Assembly (NCBI GenBank): GCA_964347835.1
Contig: CAYFZR010000068.1
Coordinates: 1 to 64,000 of the forward strand
Direction of reading: 5' to 3'
Source of the DNA: CAYFZR01 sp964347835 [NCBI: uncultured archaeon]
Lineage (GTDB): Archaea; CAYFZR01
DNA: 64,000 nucleotides
Shown piece by piece: positions 16,390 through 25,208 of the stretch. Below the pieces are notes generated by a model. The model saw nothing but the letters and a program-made list of their open reading frames with translations, was not told the origin of the DNA and made no database searches. Every line of letters begins with the position of its first letter. Position 1 is the stretch's first letter. A program made the translations under genes and the position numbers.

Positions 16390-17154
16390 TTAATCAAAGA
16401 CCCTCTCCTCTGGAAAGACAGCGATACCTTTTTCTGTGACTTTGAAAGGATAGATACCTTCGTAGTGGTTTGTTCCCCGCATCTTTAGAATTTCCAATGC
16501 TCTTATACGTTTGTTTCCCATCTTGATATAATTGAGAATAATTACTCCTGAGGCTAAGAATTCTTCTACCTCGAATCTGCTAAACTTTTCGGATCCAACT
16601 TCCGTCTCTGAGGTAAGTATAGATGTGCCGCCTGCTTTTGTAATGATCTCGTAAAATCCGAGTAATTCCTGTCTTATATCAGCATCATCTCTTAAGTGAA
16701 ACATCAGAGCCGAAATAGTATCGATGGCAATCCTTTCTGCGTTGATCTCATCGGACATATTATTTATGATATCTGACACGGAATCAATCGAGAAGTCTCT
16801 GGCAAAGAAAATATCACCCGCGTCCTGCGAGTCTATAACATACTTACCTTTTTCCATTCTGGTCGGGATTACGCTTAGTATTCTCAACTTATCCTTTTTT
16901 ATGAGGGAGTTTAAATCCCAGCCAAATCTACTACTATTCGCAATAATATCAGCAGGTCTTTCTTCGAAAGTAATAAAGATGCCGTGCTCATTATAATCCA
17001 GAGCACCGTAATATAGAAACTGAAGCGAAAAAATAGATTTTCCAGTGCCAGCACTGCCAGAAACAAGGATTGTCTTTCCTTTGGGAAAGCCGCCTTCGAG
17101 CATTTCATCTAATCCCATAATACCGGTTTTAACCCTTTTTATCATCCCCATCAC
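16390..17154 (-). CDS. KaiC-like RecA-superfamily ATPase
   Basis: The protein is 254 residues with a single KaiC domain. The Walker A motif GSAGTGKS is near residue 33, then FITFEERPADI with the paired Glu residues typical of KaiC near 60, and a Walker B strand (IAIDTISAL) near 140. The C-terminal FKVTEKGIAVFPEE is standard for the archaeal KaiC-like group. Single-domain archaeal KaiC proteins are signalling ATPases of varied roles, some tied to motility or stress. The start is one of GTG 17154, ATG 17151 or ATG 17145, and the closely spaced G-rich bases do not decide between them. It is a lone gene, 66 bases downstream of the TIGR04076 gene. Confidence 0.85.
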   Translation of the reverse strand: MMGMIKRVKTGIMGLDEMLEGGFPKGKTILVSGSAGTGKSIFSLQFLYYGALDYNEHGIFITFEERPADIIANSSRFGWDLNSLIKKDKLRILSVIPTRMEKGKYVIDSQDAGDIFFARDFSIDSVSDIINNMSDEINAERIAIDTISALMFHLRDDADIRQELLGFYEIITKAGGTSILTSETEVGSEKFSRFEVEEFLASGVIILNYIKMGNKRIRALEILKMRGTNHYEGIYPFKVTEKGIAVFPEERVFD

Positions 17155-17220
17155 ATCTAAAAATACTTAATTAGCATTGATAAAACATAAAATAAACAAA
17201 TTTCGAAAATGTAATTAAGT

Positions 17221-17520
17221 TTAAGGAGCGTAGAATTTTTTTATCTCAAATATTACGGTACCACCTTCTGTATAAGGCTCGCCGGGGTCGACACATTGGA
17301 CATACGCTTTGTCTTTTTCTTTAGAAAGTCCCAATTCGATGGGGTCTGCACCGCTTCTTAGGGCAACGATGTAATGGAGTAATGAAGCCAGTGCATGGGT
17401 GCATATAGAATCAGTTTGTTTTAAATCTATTTCTGGACCTTTAATCATGATTTTGTCCCCTAATTTGTGAACCGGGCATTTACCCTTTATTTCTTTTACA
17501 GTAATGCATAGATCATGCAT
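17221..17520 (-). CDS. TIGR04076-family small protein
   Basis: The protein is 99 residues. It has the TIGR04076 pattern: an N-terminal KGKCPVHKLGDK segment, a central SICTHALASLLHYI helix and a C-terminal VQCVDPGEP followed by GGTVIFEI. Four conserved Cys residues (in KGKCP, DSICTH and VQCVDP, plus one near the N-terminus) could bind a metal or Fe-S cluster, though no such role is established. It starts four bases after the radical SAM gene and is clearly co-transcribed with it, so it may be a partner or substrate of that enzyme. Family function is unknown. Confidence 0.75.
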   Translation of the reverse strand: MHDLCITVKEIKGKCPVHKLGDKIMIKGPEIDLKQTDSICTHALASLLHYIVALRSGADPIELGLSKEKDKAYVQCVDPGEPYTEGGTVIFEIKKFYAP

Positions 17521-17524
17521 AATC

Positions 17525-18547
17525 TCACCCGCCAGTTATGGTTCTCACCATCTCGTATTCTTCCATAGTCCTAACGAATACGCCTATGTTGCCAAGTCTT
17601 ACATGATTTAAAAAAGGCTTCACCGAGAAATATGTTGTCATCATCTCGTATATGGTAGGTGAGCGAAGATCATTCAATTTATATGAAGGAAAAAAGGCTA
17701 ATATAGTGAAAGGGATGTTTTTATCGATTTCGCTCAATAATTGCGCTATCTTTAAGATCTGATCTCTTTCGACCATGCTAGGAATGTAAAGTGTAAGCAC
17801 CTCAACGACAAAATCCATATCTTTCAGTATAAAGGGCAGTTCCAGTATTTTTTCATTGGAAGCGCCTGTAAGTTTTTTGTGTACATCACTGTCGAATGCC
17901 TTTATGTCAAGCCAAAAAGAATCTACACCGCTTCCTTTCAATTTCTCGAGGTTTTGAGAAGTCAATCCGTATCCATTGGTCTCAATCAAGACCCATATAT
18001 CGTCTAATTCCTTTTTTATTAGTTTAGAACATTCTTCGTAAAATTCTGGTCTGCACGCAATGTCGCCCCCGGTAAAACCGACTATATTCCTGGCTGGTCC
18101 CCAACCCTGTGGGCTCCACACGATCTGATCAACATCAAGAACTTTTGGACAGTACTTAGATCTCTCTCCAGATATACATCTTCCACACGACAAACAAAGG
18201 TCTTGCGCATGAAATGAGGTTGCTCTCTTTCGCGGCTCGTAATATGTAATATCTTCGCTATAATCCAGTACTATATTTGCAATGTCATGAGGAGAAAACC
18301 ACTCTCCGCTCGCTTTTTGAGAAAACTCGCTGGAGTGACATTTTAAACAACTGAAGTTACATCCGCTTTGGTAAATGGAAAAGTAGTGCTCAGGTCTAGA
18401 TAAATGGGCACTCTTTATGAGTCTATAAACTTTGTCATCAATGTATTTTAATGTAGCCTGACAGGCCCTTCTTTTGCTCCCGTCTATATCGATTGTTAAA
18501 CAACTACCTTGCTCAAAACCCTGTTTTATAAGCCTGCATTCACTCAT
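17525..18547 (-). CDS. radical SAM protein with inserted ferredoxin-like cysteines (PflA-related)
   Basis: The protein is 340 residues from ATG 18547; a TTG at 18559 is also in frame. The radical SAM motif CNFSCLKC is near residue 62. Between it and the SAM-binding GFTGGD segment is an insert with CLSCGRC and a following YC (about 115-130), resembling glycyl-radical activating enzymes that carry extra 4Fe-4S clusters. The rest is a typical partial barrel, with a LDIKAF strand and an FTILAFFP strand. No glycyl radical enzyme is nearby. The gene overlaps the metallo-beta-lactamase gene by eight bases and precedes the TIGR04076 gene by four, making a three-gene operon. Substrate unknown. Confidence 0.85.
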   Translation of the reverse strand: MSECRLIKQGFEQGSCLTIDIDGSKRRACQATLKYIDDKVYRLIKSAHLSRPEHYFSIYQSGCNFSCLKCHSSEFSQKASGEWFSPHDIANIVLDYSEDITYYEPRKRATSFHAQDLCLSCGRCISGERSKYCPKVLDVDQIVWSPQGWGPARNIVGFTGGDIACRPEFYEECSKLIKKELDDIWVLIETNGYGLTSQNLEKLKGSGVDSFWLDIKAFDSDVHKKLTGASNEKILELPFILKDMDFVVEVLTLYIPSMVERDQILKIAQLLSEIDKNIPFTILAFFPSYKLNDLRSPTIYEMMTTYFSVKPFLNHVRLGNIGVFVRTMEEYEMVRTITGG

Positions 18548-19178
18548 AATACAATACAACTACTTTCGGGGCTTCAGGTAATCTCTCTTTGTCCACAATT
18601 AAGACCCTTTGTCTTTCAACTTCTGTCTTATTTTTCAGGAACTCGCTCAAAGGCCCGATGGGTAAAGTAACCGCGTCTGTCTTATAGTGCATTGGTACGA
18701 TTATACTTGGTTTCAATTGCTCGATTACAATATCGGCCTCCCTCGGATCTATTGTGAAGGTTCCACCTACCGGTATAAACAATACATCAACCTCTCCGAT
18801 ATCTTCGATTTGGGTCTCATCCAAAATGTGTCCAAGATCGCCTAAGTGGCAAAACCTGATTCCGTCTACCTCAAAGACGAAAACCGTATTTTTTCCTCGC
18901 ATTCTACCTTTGGAATCGTCGTGAAATGTTTGAATACCTTTAAATTCAATTTTTTCTGCTTTTTTCTCTCCTTCTCCTTTAATTACAGATGGTTTTCCCC
19001 TTAAAACATCTACTTTGTTATGATCGAAGTGATCATGACTTACAAGAGCAATATCTGCTTTCACATCCGGCGTTCTATATCCTATATCCTTCTCAGTGAA
19101 GGGGTCCGTAACAATACAAATACCGTCTCTATCTGTTATTTTAAAACAGGCATGCCCTAACCATTCTATTTCAACCAT
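18540..19178 (-). CDS. metallo-beta-lactamase-fold hydrolase (UPF0173/YtkL-like)
   Basis: The protein is 212 residues. The metal motif HDHFDH is near residue 49. Other ligands are the His in GIQTFHDD near 85, the His and Asp in CHLGDLGH near 112 and the His in IVPMHYKT near 165. The N-terminal EWLGHACFKI segment is typical of the UPF0173 group. Two metals should be bound. The substrate is unknown; the group includes metal-dependent hydrolases acting on varied small molecules. It is first of the three-gene operon with the radical SAM and TIGR04076 genes. Confidence 0.85.
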   Translation of the reverse strand: MVEIEWLGHACFKITDRDGICIVTDPFTEKDIGYRTPDVKADIALVSHDHFDHNKVDVLRGKPSVIKGEGEKKAEKIEFKGIQTFHDDSKGRMRGKNTVFVFEVDGIRFCHLGDLGHILDETQIEDIGEVDVLFIPVGGTFTIDPREADIVIEQLKPSIIVPMHYKTDAVTLPIGPLSEFLKNKTEVERQRVLIVDKERLPEAPKVVVLYYE

Positions 19179-19194
19179 CTTTAACCCTCGAAGT

Positions 19195-19539
19195 TTATAT
19201 ATATCTCGATAGTATTGGTATTTCGGTTTTTTCTCCTAAAAAAGCCTTTATAGCCAGATATAAATAAAGTGCTGTTCCAGCGATAGCCACTACCAACCAT
19301 CCAACGCCCAATAGAAGCCAAACGAGCCATCCAAGAAAGGGAATCTTTACAAATATTGCTCCAAGGACACTCAAAATGATATAAACTCCTATTAATACGA
19401 GACCTAGCACAATGCTTTGTCTGGCATGAAATCTGCAAAAACCACTTTCTGATTTTATGAAGTACACAACGATACCGCCTATAAATCCTAAAGGAAAATA
19501 CGCAAGAAGTCCGAAGAGTCTTTCGTCCTCAGATGTCAC
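19195..19539 (-). CDS. small membrane protein, DUF4870/Tic20-like
   Basis: The protein is 114 residues from GTG 19539, chosen because GGAGGTG lies six bases upstream; a TTG directly before it is also possible. It has three hydrophobic segments (about residues 10-28, 42-62 and 68-95). The FHARQSIVLG motif before the second segment is characteristic of DUF4870/Tic20-like proteins. Function in prokaryotes is not established. The gene ends 16 bases before the metallo-beta-lactamase gene and may be read with it. A second protein of the same type lies at 61428-61748. Confidence 0.75.
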   Translation of the reverse strand: MTSEDERLFGLLAYFPLGFIGGIVVYFIKSESGFCRFHARQSIVLGLVLIGVYIILSVLGAIFVKIPFLGWLVWLLLGVGWLVVAIAGTALYLYLAIKAFLGEKTEIPILSRYI

Positions 19540-19602
19540 CAAAACACCTCCATGTTCATTAATTGGACATCTGACTATATAACATTTTATCCCTGAATTC
19601 CA

Positions 19603-20130
19603 TCAGAGGATAAGTAATAAAAACACCACTATTGGAGTTGTAAAGATCGAAATTCCTAAAGAATAACCAAATTTAGTCGAATATTCCGAGGATGAGAGTC
19701 TATATGCGATGTGGAATCCATCCGTTTCTTTACTTATTAAAGAAGATATCAAATAAAACATGAGAGAAACGAAGGCAAAACATCCTAAAAAGCCGCTATT
19801 AAGAATATTTGAGAAAATATTCGCTATAAGTGCTGATAAAAGATTAAATGTGGGGCCTGCGGAATATATTTTTAATATGGATATCATATCTGCATCATCA
19901 AAAGATTTTTCATCGAATTCTATTCCGAATCCTTTCCAAAATAATTTGAATCCCTTAATTTTTATATTTTCGTTGGAAGCAACAAGAATATGCCCTACTT
20001 CATGAATAAAAAGAGACAATGCCGTGGATGCGAGTAAATAGGATAGGGATGCTGAGAAATTTAGTGTTTTGAAAATGAGTATAAAAATACTGATAGAGAA
20101 AACCGGGAATATACTCACGACATTCAGCAA
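19603..20130 (-). CDS. site-2-protease-like (M50) membrane metallopeptidase
   Basis: The protein is 175 residues and mostly hydrophobic. The zinc motif HEVGH lies in a membrane segment near residue 43, and the third ligand is probably the Asp of ETDGFH near 137, matching the (L/N)DG motif of M50 peptidases. AGPTFNLLSALI near 90 is the conserved GPxxN region. The protein is small, without PDZ or CBS domains, so it is a minimal member. Such enzymes cleave transmembrane segments in regulated signalling; the substrate is unknown. It is a single gene between the DUF4870-like gene and tRNA-Gln. Confidence 0.75.
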   Translation of the reverse strand: MLNVVSIFPVFSISIFILIFKTLNFSASLSYLLASTALSLFIHEVGHILVASNENIKIKGFKLFWKGFGIEFDEKSFDDADMISILKIYSAGPTFNLLSALIANIFSNILNSGFLGCFAFVSLMFYLISSLISKETDGFHIAYRLSSSEYSTKFGYSLGISIFTTPIVVFLLLIL

Positions 20131-20230
20131 ACTAATTAATCCTAGTAAATTTAAAACGCCATTATACCTTAATTCTACCCCCGAACAAATTATATATCAC
20201 ATCAGTAATATGTGTATTGTTTGCCGAAAA

Positions 20231-20303
20231 AGCCCGGTAGTGTAGCGGTCAATCATAGGGGACTCTGGATCCCTTGACGGCGGTTCGAATCCGCCCCGGG
20301 CTA
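20231..20303 (+). tRNA. tRNA-Gln (CTG anticodon)
   Basis: The acceptor stem AGCCCGG pairs with CCGGGCT. The anticodon stem GGGGA/TCCCT includes one G-T pair and encloses CTCTGGA, whose central CTG reads CAG (Gln). The T arm is GGCGG-TTCGAAT-CCGCC. The length is 73 with discriminator A, and CCA is not encoded. There is no intron. Confidence 0.95.
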
Positions 20304-20475
20304 TTATTTCATTGTATTTAAGATGTGATTCCTTTGATTTTTCTGTTCTTGTAGCAATTTCTTCTAATGTATTCCAAATTTGGGAATGATGTACATTAAA
20401 TATAATATTTGGTAATGGTAATGAATATGAAACATTTTGAAGAGAGAGCAGCGGCTTGTGGGTGGTAACGTAATT

Positions 20476-20931
20476 ATGAGTCAATTTTCATTAACACAGG
20501 TTTTCTTAATTTGGATTGTTGGATTTGGCATGCTCTCTTATGTGTTGAAAAACAAAGTTTCAGAGATTTTCCTGAAATCTAAACTCCCAGAAATAATAAA
20601 TTATTACATCATACTTACTCCTTTGGTCCTCATTGAAGAATTTCTAACCTGTGAAACACAGCCATATCTTTCATGCATCAAAATAACTCTCCCTGCATTT
20701 TATATCCTATTTATTTTTTTATACTTAATTCAAAGATACTCAAAATTGAATTATGTTGCTGTAAGTTTCGTTTTCGGTCTAATAGGATGGTTTAATGAGT
20801 TTATCATTGTCGGAAGAATAAATAAGCTATCCCCCCCCATTATAATATTATTTACAGCGTTGGTGATTTCAATATATGCTGTTATTGCCATATTACCGTC
20901 CTATTATCTTGAAAAATCTCTGAATAGATAA
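20476..20931 (+). CDS. integral membrane protein of unknown family
   Basis: The protein is 151 residues from ATG 20476, which has GGTGGT upstream; an ATG at 20437 would add 13 charged residues and has no ribosome site. Five hydrophobic segments are visible (about residues 5-25, 38-55, 65-90, 95-112 and 118-142). A short charged loop with two Cys (CETQPYLSC, about 60-68) lies between segments 2 and 3. No family is recognised. It is a solitary gene between tRNA-Gln and hypF. Confidence 0.55.
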   Translation: MSQFSLTQVFLIWIVGFGMLSYVLKNKVSEIFLKSKLPEIINYYIILTPLVLIEEFLTCETQPYLSCIKITLPAFYILFIFLYLIQRYSKLNYVAVSFVFGLIGWFNEFIIVGRINKLSPPIIILFTALVISIYAVIAILPSYYLEKSLNR

Positions 20932-21116
20932 CTATCGAACTCTAGTGCACGAAAAAAAGGAGAAGATATTGAAAAGAGTTATTCTTGTTCTTCCAATTAC
21001 ATATGGGGGCTTTATTTCCGTTCGGGCGACTTTCTGGTTTCAAGTTCAGTTTTACCAAAATATAACTCATTTATATACGTAATCGAAATATACAAGGAAT
21101 CTCATAGTTTAATTAA

Positions 21117-23420
21117 ATGTTCAAGTCAGTAAGGATAATTGTGACAGGAATTGTCCAAGCAGTAGGCTTTAGACCTTTTATTTATCGAATTGCGAAGAAA
21201 AAAAATCTTAATGGATTCGTACGGAACATTGGAAATGCTGTAGAAATTTCTGTATCAGGAGAAGAAGAGGATATTAATTGGTTTATTACAGAAATAAAAA
21301 ACGATCATCCTCCGCTAGCAGAAATAGATAACGTACTCGTTGAAGAAATAGATAAAAAAGATTTTTACGAGTTTAGGATCGTAGCGAGCAAGTCAAAATT
21401 TTTGGAAACTGCGTCCATAATTCCCTCAGATACAGCCATATGCGACGACTGTTTGAGGGAATTGTTTGATCCAAATGACAGGAGATATGGATATCCTTTT
21501 ACCGTTTGTACGAATTGTGGTCCGCGATTCACAATAATAAATGGAATTCCTTACGATAGAAAGCACACAACCATGGTTGAATTCCGTATGTGCAAACCTT
21601 GTCGTATGGAATACACAACACCGGTTGATAGACGATATCATGCCGAACCCATTGCGTGTTGGGATTGTGGTCCTCGTGTTTTTCTTTTGAATAATAAAGG
21701 GGCAGAGGTATCGCAAGATATTTTTGAAGTGACAAGACTCGTAGATGAGGGGAATATAGTAGCGATTAAAGGAATGGGTGGCTTTCATATTGCATGTAAA
21801 ACGAGCGATGACGAAGTCGTGCTAAGATTAAGAAACAGACTAAGAAGGAGAGAACAGCCCTTCGCAATAATGGCAAAAGATTTTAAGGCTGTAAAAAAAT
21901 TCGTAGAAATAGATAAGATTGAAAAAACAGAAATAGAGACGACAAACAGACCAATACTCGTATTAAATAAGCGAGAGCCTTTTTTACTCTCTGAGTATGT
22001 TGCTCCGGGATTGCACACTATAGGAGTAATGCTACCTTACTCAGGACTTCAAAATCTTCTGATGAAAAATACCAGAGAACACGCATGGATTATGACGAGC
22101 GCGAATTTTCCGGGTGAACCTATGATCACTGGCAAAGAAGAAGCGATCCAAAAATTGAATGGTGTGGTAGATTATTACTTAGTTCACAACAGAGAGATAG
22201 AAAATAGATGTGATGATTCTGTAATCAGGTTTGTGGATAAAAAAAGAACGTTTTTAAGGAGATCGAGGGGTTTTGTCCCCAGACAAATAAATTTAGAGTT
22301 AGAGTTTCCAAAAGTAGTTGGACTGGGCGCAGAATTAGATGTCACAATATCTATCTTAAAGGGAAAAAAATGTTACCTATCTCAGTATATTGGAGATGTG
22401 AGTCACTTTGCCACCCTAGAATTTCTGAAGTCTGCTCTTAAACACATGATGAAAATAACAGATATTAAAGACTTTGATACGGTCGCATGTGACTTGCACC
22501 CAGATTTCAATACCACGAAATATGCAAATGAACTTACCAAAAACGTTTTTCAGGTTCAACATCACCATTCTCACATCGTTTCTCTCATGGCAGAGAAAAA
22601 TATCTCTGATCCGATAATTGGTATAGCTTGCGATGGAATGGGGTATGGGCTAGATGGAATATGGGGTGGTGAGATAATACTCTCAAGTTTAGATGACTTT
22701 GATAGACTTGCTTCTCTCAGTCCATATCCAATGATCGGAGGTGACCTAGCAACTAGATATCCCAGCAGGGTTTTGTTAGGAATCTTGAATGATGTTGTAG
22801 AGAGAAGTCGAATAAAAAAATACTTTGAGAATGTAAACTACAGAGGATTTAAACACGGCAAAAAAGAATTTGAGATTTGTTTAAGACAGTTAGACAATAA
22901 AATAAATGTTTTTAAAGCAACAAGCATGGGAAGGGTTTTGGATTCTATTTCTGCTTTATTAAACATATGTTTAGAGCGTACCTACGAGGGTGAACCAGCA
23001 ATGAAATTGGAGTCTTACGCGAGAAAAGGAGAGGCAAAAATTAAGTTACCAATAGAGTTTCAAAAAATTAATGGAGTAAAATACTTTGATGTGGGCTTGA
23101 TTTTAAAAGAAATATTTGAGGACAAATCCAAACCAAAAGATCTTGCTGCTTCTGCCCAAAAAACACTAGCAGAGGGGTTAGCCATATTATCTAGTGAATT
23201 TTCAGATAAATATGGTTTTCCAGTAGGTATGAGTGGAGGAGTCGCGTACAATGAAAGTATAGTAAAGATTATAAAAGAGTATCTCGAAGAAGAAGGCTTA
23301 AAGTTTTTTACTCATACTCTAGTACCGCCAGGAGACGGTGGATTGGCTCTAGGGCAGGCTGTTGTGGCTGGCGCTAAAATTTCAAATGAATTAAAACCTG
23401 AAATTTTCTATCTCAGTTAG
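21117..23420 (+). CDS. hypF: [NiFe]-hydrogenase maturation carbamoyltransferase HypF
   Basis: HypF makes the CN ligands of the hydrogenase active site by activating carbamoyl phosphate and passing it to the HypE C-terminal Cys. The protein is 767 residues, full length. Residues 1-90 are the acylphosphatase domain (GIVQAVGFRPF). Two zinc-finger modules follow (CDDC...CTNC and CKPC...CWDC, about 105-185), then a YrdC-like domain (about 195-380) and a Kae1-like domain with HHHSH near residue 482. A TATA box (TTTATATA, 21070-21077) lies about 40 bases upstream, giving a very short leader. The 3' end overlaps the convergent maturation protease gene by 30 bases. Confidence 0.97.
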   Translation: MFKSVRIIVTGIVQAVGFRPFIYRIAKKKNLNGFVRNIGNAVEISVSGEEEDINWFITEIKNDHPPLAEIDNVLVEEIDKKDFYEFRIVASKSKFLETASIIPSDTAICDDCLRELFDPNDRRYGYPFTVCTNCGPRFTIINGIPYDRKHTTMVEFRMCKPCRMEYTTPVDRRYHAEPIACWDCGPRVFLLNNKGAEVSQDIFEVTRLVDEGNIVAIKGMGGFHIACKTSDDEVVLRLRNRLRRREQPFAIMAKDFKAVKKFVEIDKIEKTEIETTNRPILVLNKREPFLLSEYVAPGLHTIGVMLPYSGLQNLLMKNTREHAWIMTSANFPGEPMITGKEEAIQKLNGVVDYYLVHNREIENRCDDSVIRFVDKKRTFLRRSRGFVPRQINLELEFPKVVGLGAELDVTISILKGKKCYLSQYIGDVSHFATLEFLKSALKHMMKITDIKDFDTVACDLHPDFNTTKYANELTKNVFQVQHHHSHIVSLMAEKNISDPIIGIACDGMGYGLDGIWGGEIILSSLDDFDRLASLSPYPMIGGDLATRYPSRVLLGILNDVVERSRIKKYFENVNYRGFKHGKKEFEICLRQLDNKINVFKATSMGRVLDSISALLNICLERTYEGEPAMKLESYARKGEAKIKLPIEFQKINGVKYFDVGLILKEIFEDKSKPKDLAASAQKTLAEGLAILSSEFSDKYGFPVGMSGGVAYNESIVKIIKEYLEEEGLKFFTHTLVPPGDGGLALGQAVVAGAKISNELKPEIFYLS

Positions 23421-23858
23421 GATCAGTTGTATAACCTTCGGAATAGATTCCTCTACCTTGGGCGTACATCTTTCATCAAAAGTTGTACAATCTTCTATCT
23501 CTACGGCGTATATAGTAATCTCCTCTGGTATTTTCTCCGGTGTTAGAATCCTGCCCGTCTCTAAAACTGTTTGTAAGTCCACGACATGAGTAGATTTTAT
23601 GTTTGGGGATTTTGGAAGGTCTTCGGGTTTTAACCTATATACCTCTCCTGGTACTCCTTCCCTAGTTTTTATCGCATCTACAATGATGACTTTTTGGTAA
23701 TCGACTATGTAATCCAGTAAATCTAGACCGCCTACGCTCGCTTCATTTAGATCGACATTATCTGGAATTTCTATCTTCCCCATTTGTTTAATGACATGCG
23801 GACCAACGCCATCATCTCTCAAAAGGGGATTTCCAATGCCCAGGACCAAAATCCTCAT
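23391..23858 (-). CDS. hydrogenase maturation endopeptidase (HycI/FrhD-type M52)
   Basis: The protein is 155 residues. GIGNPLLRDDGVG near the N-terminus carries the first nickel-sensing acidic residue, IIVDAIKT near residue 63 the second region, and the His in STHVVDL near 93 the third ligand. The M52 family clips the C-terminal peptide of the hydrogenase large subunit after nickel insertion. The likely substrate is MvhA at 31447-32952, which retains a peptide after its DPCFACATH motif. It overlaps hypD by four bases and is translated last in the hypC-hypD-protease operon. Confidence 0.92.
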   Translation of the reverse strand: MRILVLGIGNPLLRDDGVGPHVIKQMGKIEIPDNVDLNEASVGGLDLLDYIVDYQKVIIVDAIKTREGVPGEVYRLKPEDLPKSPNIKSTHVVDLQTVLETGRILTPEKIPEEITIYAVEIEDCTTFDERCTPKVEESIPKVIQLILTEIENFRF

Positions 23859-24934
23859 GCAACCACCGCTTCGTATTTATAAGCCACCTGACAACTTCCT
23901 TCGACAGAGACCATGCAGGGACCCAAAGGAGAGGCAGGAGTACATTTTTTGCCAAATAATTTACATTCTCTCGGTTTTTTATTTCCTCTCAAAATCTCTC
24001 CGCAGAGGCATTCTTTGTAGAATGGAGGCGCATCTTGAAATTCTAAATCAAATTTTTCTAAAGCATCGTATTTTTTGTTTTCTTCTTTAAGTTTAAGAGA
24101 AGCATTTGGAATGACCGGAAAACCTCTCCACCTTCTAGATTCTGCATCAAATACCTTTTCCATTAATTCTTTAGCGAGTATGTTTCCTTCTTGCCTAACT
24201 GATCTTTTGTATTCGTTGAATACAGAGTTTTCATTCTCTTTTAACATCTTCAATATCATTAATATACTGAGTAATACATCATTAGGCTCAAAACCAGTAA
24301 TTGCCTGAGGAATATTGTATTTCTTGGAAATAGGTATGTAAGGCTCAACACCAATAATCGTAGAAACATGGCCCGGCTCTATAAGGGCATCTAACTCTAT
24401 TTCTTCAGTATTAAGCAAAAAATCGATTGCAGGAGGAATTAGCCTGTGAGAGCAGATTATAGAGAAATTTTCTGGTAACTCTCTTCTTAAAATACTTGCT
24501 GTAGAAGGGGCTGTGGTCTCAAAACCTATCGCAGAAAATATAACCTCTTCTTTAGAATTTTTAGCGTGTTTTAAGACGTCTAATGGGGAGTATACTATTC
24601 CTATATCGCATCCCTCTCCCCTCACGTCGTACAAAGACTTTTTACTTCCTGGAACTCTAAGTAAATCACCATAAATAAATACTTTATTACCCTCTAAGGC
24701 TAATTTTATCGCCACATCTATTTCTTCGGGAGGAGTTATACATACAGGACATCCTGGGCCTGCAACCACCTCTATGTTCCCAGGTAGTAATGAACGGATA
24801 CCGTATCTGGCTATCGTGTCTTCATGGGTTCCACAAACATGCATAATTCTAACTAAATCGGATTCTTTTGAGAAGATATTTATCTTTTCGACCAGTAATT
24901 TAGTTACTTCTTCTTTACTGTAATAATCTAGCAT
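23855..24934 (-). CDS. hypD: hydrogenase maturation protein HypD
   Basis: HypD with HypC forms the scaffold on which Fe(CN)2CO is built. The protein is 359 residues, the usual length. Conserved features are RIMHVCGTHE near residue 27, GPGCPVC near 60, ETTAPSTA near 150, GHVSTIIG near 195, TGFEPNDVL near 218 and a C-terminal Cys set (CLCGEILRG, CKLFGKKC) that binds the 4Fe-4S cluster. It overlaps hypC by one base and the protease gene by four, indicating translational coupling. Confidence 0.97.
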   Translation of the reverse strand: MLDYYSKEEVTKLLVEKINIFSKESDLVRIMHVCGTHEDTIARYGIRSLLPGNIEVVAGPGCPVCITPPEEIDVAIKLALEGNKVFIYGDLLRVPGSKKSLYDVRGEGCDIGIVYSPLDVLKHAKNSKEEVIFSAIGFETTAPSTASILRRELPENFSIICSHRLIPPAIDFLLNTEEIELDALIEPGHVSTIIGVEPYIPISKKYNIPQAITGFEPNDVLLSILMILKMLKENENSVFNEYKRSVRQEGNILAKELMEKVFDAESRRWRGFPVIPNASLKLKEENKKYDALEKFDLEFQDAPPFYKECLCGEILRGNKKPRECKLFGKKCTPASPLGPCMVSVEGSCQVAYKYEAVVA

Positions 24935-25152
24935 TATATTGTCTCCAAAAGTTCTTCCCAGAGTTTTAAAGATTCTAGTGCTTCCTCTCTTGATAAAATC
25001 TGGATTGCATAGCCAACGTGGATTATTACATAGTCTCCAGGTTCTACCTTTTCCAAAAGAGAGACATCTACTTCCCTCTTAACGCCGCCAATATCTACTA
25101 ATGCTGTATCATCCCTTAATTCCAATACCAGTCCGGGTATGGCGAGACACAA
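24934..25152 (-). CDS. hypC: hydrogenase maturation chaperone HypC
   Basis: HypC carries the Fe(CN)2CO unit with HypD and delivers it to the large subunit. I place the start at TTG 25152, because this gives the family's invariant MCLAIPG start with the essential Cys2. A TTG at 25161 would give three extra residues before it. The protein is 72 residues, normal for HypC. The OB-fold core reads ALVDIGGVKREVDVSLL, then PGDYVIIHVGYAIQIL. It is the first gene of the hypC-hypD-protease transcript, divergent from hypE across about 55 bases. Confidence 0.93.
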   Translation of the reverse strand: MCLAIPGLVLELRDDTALVDIGGVKREVDVSLLEKVEPGDYVIIHVGYAIQILSREEALESLKLWEELLETI

Positions 25153-25208
25153 ATATAGCAACCCAACAAAATAAGAGATTAGAACATATTTAAAAATAGG
25201 GTGAAATA

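Noticed and set aside
20197-20484. Minus-strand open frame of 95 codons across tRNA-Gln
   Set aside because: It is the reverse reading of the tRNA and its flanks; the tRNA is well supported.
20969-21082. 37-codon frame with GGAG upstream, ending just before hypF
   Set aside because: The ribosome-site match is good but the frame overlaps the hypF TATA box and shows no domain. Kept only as a possibility.
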